Assembly (NCBI GenBank): GCA_946549155.1
Contig: CAMNQN010000037.1
Location: 1 to 19,074 of the forward strand
Length of the DNA stretch: 19,074 nucleotides
Source of the DNA: an uncultured Lachnospiraceae bacterium
GTDB taxonomy: Bacteria; Bacillota; Clostridia; Lachnospirales; Lachnospiraceae
Direction of reading: 5' to 3'
Shown: positions 13,875-19,074 of the stretch, in pieces
How the letters are laid out: every line of letters starts with the position of its first letter
Numbering within the stretch: the stretch's first letter is position 1
Notes under the pieces: model-generated
Database searches by the model: none
The model's input: the letters and a program-made list of their open reading frames with translations, nothing else
What the model was told of the DNA's origin: nothing
Translations under genes and position numbers: made by a program

Positions 13875-16514
13875 ATGGCATTAACACCAATGATGCAGCA
13901 ATACTTGGAAACGAAGAAGCAATATTCAGACTGCATCCTTTTTTATCGACTGGGCGATTTTTATGAGATGTTTTTCGATGACGCGCTCACCGCGTCCCGG
14001 GAACTGGAGATTACACTGACCGGAAAGGACTGCGGTCTGGAGGAGCGGGCTCCCATGTGCGGAGTCCCTTTCCACGCTGTGGACTCTTATCTGACCAAGC
14101 TGGTATCCAAGGGCTACAAGGTGGCCATCTGTGAGCAGATGGAGGACCCGAAGCAGGCCAAGGGACTGGTGAAGCGGGAGGTGATCCGGATTGTCACGCC
14201 AGGCACCAATTTAAATACCCAGGCGCTGGATGCCTCCCGGAATAATTATCTGATGAGTATTGTCTGCGTTTCGGACCGCTTCGGCGTTTCCGTGGCGGAT
14301 ATCACCACCGGAGCCTATTTTGTCACGGAGGTGGACAATGAGCGGAAGCTGATGGACGAGATTGTGCGCTACAGCCCGGCAGAGATCATCTGCAACCAAT
14401 CTTTCGAGGTGTGCGGCGCTGATCTGGAGGATCTGAAAGAGCGTTTAGGGATCACAGTATTTACACTGGACGACTGGTATTTCGACGACGAGCTGTGCAG
14501 CCGCAGTCTGAAGGAGCACTTTAAGATATCCTCCCTGGCAGGGCTGGGACTGGGGGATTTTAGCTGCGGCTGCATCGCAGCGGGCTCTCTGCTGCAATAT
14601 TTAAAGGAGACCCAGAAAACGGATTTGTCCAACCTGATTTCCATCACCCCCTATACGGCAGGAAAATTTATGATTCTGGACAGCACCACCAGGAGAAATC
14701 TGGAGCTTTGCGAGACGCTGCGGGAAAAGCAGAAGCGAGGCTCCCTTTTGTGGGTGCTGGACAAGACGAAAACCGCCATGGGCGCCCGGATGCTGCGCAG
14801 CTTTATTGAACAGCCTTTGATCGAGCAGGAGGAGATTGAGCGGCGGCTGTCCGCCATCGAGGAGCTGAATCAGAATGCCATCGTCCGGGAGGAGCTGCGG
14901 GAGTACCTGAATCCGGTGTACGATCTGGAACGCCTGATCAGCCGTATCAGCTACAAATCCGCCAATCCCAGGGATCTGATCGCGTTTAAATCCTCACTGA
15001 AAATGATTCCTCCGATCAAATACATACTGGGGGGCCTGACCTCCCCCCTAATGCAGAAGCTTCATGAAGAATTGGATGAGCTGCAGGATATCTATGATCT
15101 GATCGACCGTTCCATCGAGGAGGAGCCTCCCATCAGTATCCGGGAGGGAAATTTTATCAAGGAAGGCTACCAGGAAGAGGTGGACCGCCTGCGCAAGGCC
15201 AAGACGGACGGCAAATCCTGGCTGGCGGATGTGGAGGCCAAGGAGCGGGAAAAGACCGGAATCAAAAATCTGAAAATCAAGTACAACAAGGTATTCGGCT
15301 ACTATCTGGAGGTCACCAATTCCTTTAAGGACCTGGTGCCGGATTACTATACGAGAAAGCAGACGCTTACCAACGCGGAGCGTTATATTACGCCTGAGTT
15401 AAAAGAGCTGGAGGACATTATTCTGGGGGCGGAGGACAAACTGTACTCCCTGGAGTATAACCTGTTCTGTGAGATCCGGGAGCAAATCGGGGAGAATATT
15501 GTGCGAATCCAGAATACGGCCCATGCGCTGGCCGGTATCGATGTATTCGCCTCCCTGGCCTATGTGGCGGAGCGCAACAATTACGTCCGGCCTGTGATCA
15601 ACACCAAAGGGGTTATCGATATCAAAAACGGCCGTCATCCGGTGGTGGAGCGGATGATCAGCAACGATATGTTTATCGCCAATGACACCTACCTGGACAA
15701 TCACAAAAACCGGATTTCGATTATCACCGGCCCCAACATGGCCGGAAAATCCACCTATATGCGTCAGTCAGCGCTGATTGTGCTGATGGCGCAGATCGGA
15801 AGCTTTGTCCCGGCGGACAGCGCAAAGATCGGCCTGGTGGACCGGAGATTCACCCGGGTGGGAGCCTCCGATGACCTGGCCAGCGGACAGAGCACCTTTA
15901 TGGTGGAGATGACAGAGGTGGCCAACATTCTCCGGAACGCCACCAGGGACAGCCTGCTGATTCTGGACGAGATCGGCCGGGGCACCAGCACCTTCGACGG
16001 CCTGAGCATCGCCTGGGCCGTGGTAGAACACATCAGCAATCCCAGGCTTTTGGGGGCGAAAACCCTGTTTGCCACCCATTATCACGAGCTGACGGAGCTG
16101 GAGGGAAAGCTTTCCAGCGTAAACAATTACTGCATCGCCGTGAAGGAGAAGGGGGATGACATTGTGTTCCTCCGCAAGATTGTCCGGGGCGGGGCGGATA
16201 AGAGCTACGGCATTCAGGTGGCAAAGCTGGCAGGAGTGCCGGATTCCGTGATCGAGCGGGCCAAGGTTCTGGTGGAGGAGCTGACCAACGCGGATATCAC
16301 GGAGAAGGTTCAGGAAATCTCTGTGGAACAGACAAAAAAACCAAAGCCGAAAAAGTATGATCAGGTGGATATGGATCAGATGTCTCTGCTGGATACGGTA
16401 AGGGACGAGGACGTATTAAAGGAACTGCAGGAGATCGACGTGGGGAACCTGACACCCATCGACGCGCTGAATACGATTTACCGGCTGCAGAATAAGCTGA
16501 AAAACCGATGGTAA
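13875..16514 (+). CDS. mutS: DNA mismatch repair protein MutS
   Basis: MutS binds base mismatches and small loops as a dimer and recruits MutL in an ATP-dependent way. The 879 residues include the mismatch-binding Phe29-Tyr-Glu31 in RLGDFYEMFF, equivalent to Phe36 and Glu38 of E. coli. The connector, lever and clamp domains follow through about residue 590. Walker A GPNMAGKST is at 619-627 and Walker B with signature DEIGRGTSTFDG at 698-709, then TLFATHYHELTEL. The C-terminal tail holds QMSLL at 835-839, a good match to the beta-clamp-binding motif that tethers Gram-positive MutS to the replisome. ACGAGG at 13863-13868 lies 6 nt before ATG 13875. mutL follows after 15 nt, so the pair is almost certainly cotranscribed. 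Confidence 0.98.
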   Translation: MALTPMMQQYLETKKQYSDCILFYRLGDFYEMFFDDALTASRELEITLTGKDCGLEERAPMCGVPFHAVDSYLTKLVSKGYKVAICEQMEDPKQAKGLVKREVIRIVTPGTNLNTQALDASRNNYLMSIVCVSDRFGVSVADITTGAYFVTEVDNERKLMDEIVRYSPAEIICNQSFEVCGADLEDLKERLGITVFTLDDWYFDDELCSRSLKEHFKISSLAGLGLGDFSCGCIAAGSLLQYLKETQKTDLSNLISITPYTAGKFMILDSTTRRNLELCETLREKQKRGSLLWVLDKTKTAMGARMLRSFIEQPLIEQEEIERRLSAIEELNQNAIVREELREYLNPVYDLERLISRISYKSANPRDLIAFKSSLKMIPPIKYILGGLTSPLMQKLHEELDELQDIYDLIDRSIEEEPPISIREGNFIKEGYQEEVDRLRKAKTDGKSWLADVEAKEREKTGIKNLKIKYNKVFGYYLEVTNSFKDLVPDYYTRKQTLTNAERYITPELKELEDIILGAEDKLYSLEYNLFCEIREQIGENIVRIQNTAHALAGIDVFASLAYVAERNNYVRPVINTKGVIDIKNGRHPVVERMISNDMFIANDTYLDNHKNRISIITGPNMAGKSTYMRQSALIVLMAQIGSFVPADSAKIGLVDRRFTRVGASDDLASGQSTFMVEMTEVANILRNATRDSLLILDEIGRGTSTFDGLSIAWAVVEHISNPRLLGAKTLFATHYHELTELEGKLSSVNNYCIAVKEKGDDIVFLRKIVRGGADKSYGIQVAKLAGVPDSVIERAKVLVEELTNADITEKVQEISVEQTKKPKPKKYDQVDMDQMSLLDTVRDEDVLKELQEIDVGNLTPIDALNTIYRLQNKLKNRW

Positions 16515-16516
16515 AT

Positions 16517-16532
16517 GGGAGGACGCATCATG
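16517..16532 (+). promoter_or_regulatory. Ribosome site that sets the mutL start at ATG 16530
   Basis: GGGAGG at 16517-16522 lies 7 nt before ATG 16530. An ATG at 16515 in the same frame overlaps this site and has no ribosome site of its own. The protein from 16530 begins MRQIHLLEQETIDKIAAGEV, the conserved MutL N-terminus, whereas the upstream codons would add a non-family MGGRI. Confidence 0.85.
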
Positions 16533-18536
16533 AGACAGATTCATCTTCTGGAACAGGAAACGATCGATAAGATCGCGGCGGGGGAGGTCATCGAACGGCC
16601 CGCCTCCATTGTGAAGGAGCTGGTGGAGAACGCCATTGACGCCGGTTCCAATGCGGTTACTGTAGAGATCAAGGAGGGCGGCATCTCCCTGATTCGGATC
16701 ACCGACAACGGGGAGGGAATTTCGGCGGATCAGGTACCCACCGCGTTTTTGCGTCATGCCACCAGCAAGATCCGCAGCGTGGAGGATTTGATGCGGATTG
16801 GTTCCCTGGGCTTTCGCGGTGAGGCGCTGTCCAGCATCGCGGCGGTCTGCCAGGTGGAGCTGATCACCAAAACCGCCGGCAGCCTGACGGGTGTCCGGTA
16901 TCTGATCGAGGGCGGCAGGGAAAAGGGAGTGGAGGAGATCGGCGCCCCGGAGGGCAGCACCTTCCTGGTCCGCAATATTTTCTACAACACTCCGGCCCGG
17001 AAAAAATTCTTAAAGTCTCCTGTCACAGAGGCGGGGTACGTCAGTGATCTGATGGAGCATCTGGCCCTGTCCCATCCGGAGGTTTCCTTTAAGTTTATCA
17101 GCAACGGGCAGACGAAGCTGCACACCTCCGGGAACTGCAATCTGAAGGATATTATTTACGGTATCTACGGGAGGGAGATCGCTTCCAATCTGGTGGAGAT
17201 CGACGCCGGGCAGGATGGCATCCGTCTGACCGGATTCATCGGAAAGCCGGTTATTTCCCGGGGAAACCGGAATTATGAAAATTATTTTGTAAACGGCAGG
17301 TATGTCAAGAGCAGCATTATCGCCAAGGCCATTGAGGAGGGCTACAAAACCTTTCTGATGCAGCACCGGTATCCTTTCACTGTGCTGTGCTTTGAGATGG
17401 ATGGGGAGCTTTTGGATATCAATGTACATCCCACAAAGATGGAGCTGCGGTTCGCGGACAACGCAGGAATTTATCAGTTTGTGTATGAGACCGTGAAGGG
17501 CGGGCTGTCCCACCGGGAGCTGATTCCGAAGGTATCCATGGAGCAGGAGAAGAAAGCAGAGCCGGAGCAAAAGGCCTCCTACCCGGAGCCCTTTGAGAAG
17601 ATCCGGCGCAGCCTGTTAAATGAATCAAAGAGCCCCTATCAGCCCCGGTATCCCCAGAGGGAGGGGGCCTGGCAGAACAAAAAGGCGGAAAGCCCCCGGG
17701 AGAAGGATGGGGCCGGGAAGCAGGAGACCGGCGTCGGAGCCGTGACGGAAAAAACGATTCCGGTACTGCGGGCAGCTCCCGTTTCCCGTCCGGATACGGA
17801 CGCTCCTGAAAAAACCGGAACGAATTTTTCCCGGAAAATCCAGGGAGAGCAGCAGGAGGTTCCGGAACAGGCTTCGGCAAAGAAACCGGAAAAGGAACGG
17901 CCGGCGGATGCGCAGCAGATGAATCTCTTTGACGAAAAGCTGCTTTCGGAGCAAAATTTGGTGGAGCACAAGCTGGTGGGACAGGTCTTTGACACCTACT
18001 GGATTGTGCAGTTCCGGGATAATCTCTATATTATCGATCAGCATGCCGCCCACGAAAAGGTGATGTATGAGCGGCTGTGCAAAAGCCTGGAAACAAAGGA
18101 GTTTACTACCCAGAGGATCAGTCCGCCCATCATTCTCTCCCTGTCCATGCAGGAGGAAGCGCTGCTGCAAAAATACGGAGAGCTTTTCCGGGAGGTGGGC
18201 TTTGAGATCGAACCTTTCGGCGGAAGGGAATATTCCATCTGCGGCGTGCCGGATAATCTGTTCGGCATCACCGATAAGCTGCTGTTCACGGAAATGCTGG
18301 ACAGCCTTTCCGATACCACCGGCCGTCCCACGGCGGATATTCTGAATGAAAAGCTGGCCACCATGGCCTGCAAGAGCGCGGTGAAGGGAAATAACCGGAT
18401 GTCCCTTTCGGAAGCCAACGCACTGATCCGGGAGCTGCTGTCCCTGGAGAATCCCTACAACTGCCCCCATGGACGGCCCACCATCATCTCCATGTCCAAG
18501 TATGACCTGGAGAAAAAATTCAAGCGGGTTCTATAG
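16530..18536 (+). CDS. mutL: DNA mismatch repair endonuclease MutL
   Basis: MutL links MutS mismatch recognition to strand removal. The 668 residues hold an N-terminal GHKL ATPase with VKELVENAIDAGS (Glu30 catalytic, Asn34 Mg-binding), DNGEGI, HATSKI and GFRGEALSSIAAV. A low-complexity linker rich in Lys, Glu and Pro follows (about 345-460), then the C-terminal dimerisation and endonuclease domain. The metal motif DQHAxxExxxxE is intact as DQHAAHEKVMYE at 503-514. Supporting motifs ACKSAVKG near 613 and CPHGRPT near 645 are present, and the end FKRVL matches the FxR element. The protein should therefore nick DNA itself, so no MutH or Dam methylation is needed. The start is argued in a separate entry. 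Confidence 0.98.
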   Translation: MRQIHLLEQETIDKIAAGEVIERPASIVKELVENAIDAGSNAVTVEIKEGGISLIRITDNGEGISADQVPTAFLRHATSKIRSVEDLMRIGSLGFRGEALSSIAAVCQVELITKTAGSLTGVRYLIEGGREKGVEEIGAPEGSTFLVRNIFYNTPARKKFLKSPVTEAGYVSDLMEHLALSHPEVSFKFISNGQTKLHTSGNCNLKDIIYGIYGREIASNLVEIDAGQDGIRLTGFIGKPVISRGNRNYENYFVNGRYVKSSIIAKAIEEGYKTFLMQHRYPFTVLCFEMDGELLDINVHPTKMELRFADNAGIYQFVYETVKGGLSHRELIPKVSMEQEKKAEPEQKASYPEPFEKIRRSLLNESKSPYQPRYPQREGAWQNKKAESPREKDGAGKQETGVGAVTEKTIPVLRAAPVSRPDTDAPEKTGTNFSRKIQGEQQEVPEQASAKKPEKERPADAQQMNLFDEKLLSEQNLVEHKLVGQVFDTYWIVQFRDNLYIIDQHAAHEKVMYERLCKSLETKEFTTQRISPPIILSLSMQEEALLQKYGELFREVGFEIEPFGGREYSICGVPDNLFGITDKLLFTEMLDSLSDTTGRPTADILNEKLATMACKSAVKGNNRMSLSEANALIRELLSLENPYNCPHGRPTIISMSKYDLEKKFKRVL

Positions 18537-18580
18537 ATGGGACAAAAAACGATACTTCTATGGAAGGGGGATAAATTTCC

Positions 18581-19074
18581 ATGAAACAGCCCCTTGTTAT
18601 TTTAACAGGCCCCACGGCAGTGGGGAAAACCGCTCTGTCCATCGGGCTGGCAAAGCAGATTGGCGGGGAGATTATTTCTGCGGATTCCATGCAGGTATAT
18701 AAGGGAATGGATATCGGTTCCGCGAAGATTACGCCGGAGGAGATGCAGGGGATCCCCCACTATCTGATCGATGAGCTGGAGCCGGAGGAGCCCTTCCATG
18801 TGGTGAGATTTCAGGAATTGGCCAAACAGTATATGCGCCAGATCTGGGAGCGGGGGCGCATTCCAATCCTGACAGGAGGCACCGGCTTCTATATTCAGGC
18901 GGTGCTCTACGATATTGATTTTACGGAAAATGAGGAGGATACCGGGTACCGCCGGGAGCTGGAAGCGCTGGCGGCCGAAAAGGGACCGGAATACCTTCAC
19001 GCTCTGCTGGCCCAGGCAGATCCCCTGTCCGCAGAACAGATTCACGCCAACAATGTCAAGCGGGTGATTCGTGC
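18581..19074 (+). CDS. miaA: tRNA dimethylallyltransferase MiaA (5' part, cut by window end)
   Basis: MiaA transfers dimethylallyl from DMAPP to N6 of A37 in tRNAs reading UNN codons, making the i6A substrate used by MiaB. Only the first 164 codons are visible; the family is about 300-320 residues. The P-loop GPTAVGKT is at 10-17. SADSMQVYKGMDIGSAK at 33-49 holds the catalytic Asp35 and tRNA-contacting residues. TGGTGFYIQAVLYDIDF begins near 98 and VKRVIR is at the window edge. The ATG follows GGAAGGGGG at 18562-18570 by 10 nt. The gene starts 44 nt after mutL and is probably in the same transcript, completing the miaB-mutS-mutL-miaA cluster. Confidence 0.96.
   Translation, partial: MKQPLVILTGPTAVGKTALSIGLAKQIGGEIISADSMQVYKGMDIGSAKITPEEMQGIPHYLIDELEPEEPFHVVRFQELAKQYMRQIWERGRIPILTGGTGFYIQAVLYDIDFTENEEDTGYRRELEALAAEKGPEYLHALLAQADPLSAEQIHANNVKRVIR

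Noticed and set aside
17625..18470. Long minus-strand open frame of 281 codons opposite mutL
   Set aside because: It lies fully within mutL and has no recognisable motif. Absence of stops reflects the biased codon use of mutL.
1..19074. Search for a defence, mobile or biosynthetic system, CRISPR array, tRNA or rRNA
   Set aside because: No transposase, integrase, direct-repeat array, attachment site, toxin-antitoxin pair or RNA gene was seen. Nearly all genes belong to known housekeeping or sporulation families.

Overview
The window looks like chromosomal DNA from a spore-forming, Gram-positive clostridium. The best guess is family Lachnospiraceae. This rests on the sporulation pair yqfC-yqfD joined to phoH and ybeY, strong AGGAGG-type ribosome binding sites, some TTG/GTG starts, a MutL with the endonuclease motif, and the order miaB-mutS-mutL-miaA. 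The species cannot be named from sequence alone. All eighteen genes I support are on the + strand and tightly packed. No RNA gene, transposon, phage gene, CRISPR array or toxin-antitoxin pair was seen. It is a core housekeeping region, and I did not find a convincing undescribed system.

Layout. (1) 1-3305: rlmH (23S rRNA methyltransferase) behind a good vegetative promoter. It is followed by three accessory genes: a VOC/glyoxalase-fold protein, a GNAT acetyltransferase, and a large secreted protein of unknown function ending in an acidic, Trp-containing 8-residue repeat. (2) 3306-3491 is the longest gap. It holds a terminator-like hairpin and a possible sigma-E promoter. (3) 3492-6586: yqfC-yqfD-phoH-ybeY, sporulation genes fused to RNA/ribosome maintenance genes, with a possible internal vegetative promoter at the end of yqfD. 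(4) 6666-9454: a secreted DUF3048 (YerB-like) protein and a MurJ/SpoVB-type flippase. (5) 9500-12395: proB, a DUF896 protein and proA (first two steps of proline synthesis), then a second GNAT gene. (6) 12388-19074: miaB, mutS, mutL and the first part of miaA, which runs off the end.

How they work together. ProB and ProA convert glutamate to glutamate-5-semialdehyde. MutS and MutL form a methyl-independent mismatch repair pair. MiaA and MiaB act in sequence on A37 of tRNAs reading UNN codons, giving i6A and then ms2i6A. RlmH, YbeY and PhoH are linked to ribosome and RNA function. YqfC and YqfD belong to the mother-cell sporulation programme.

Several starts were revised from ribosome-binding-site spacing and family N-termini: the flippase to GTG 7796, the second GNAT to ATG 11865, and mutL to ATG 16530. 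All promoter and terminator calls were made by eye.
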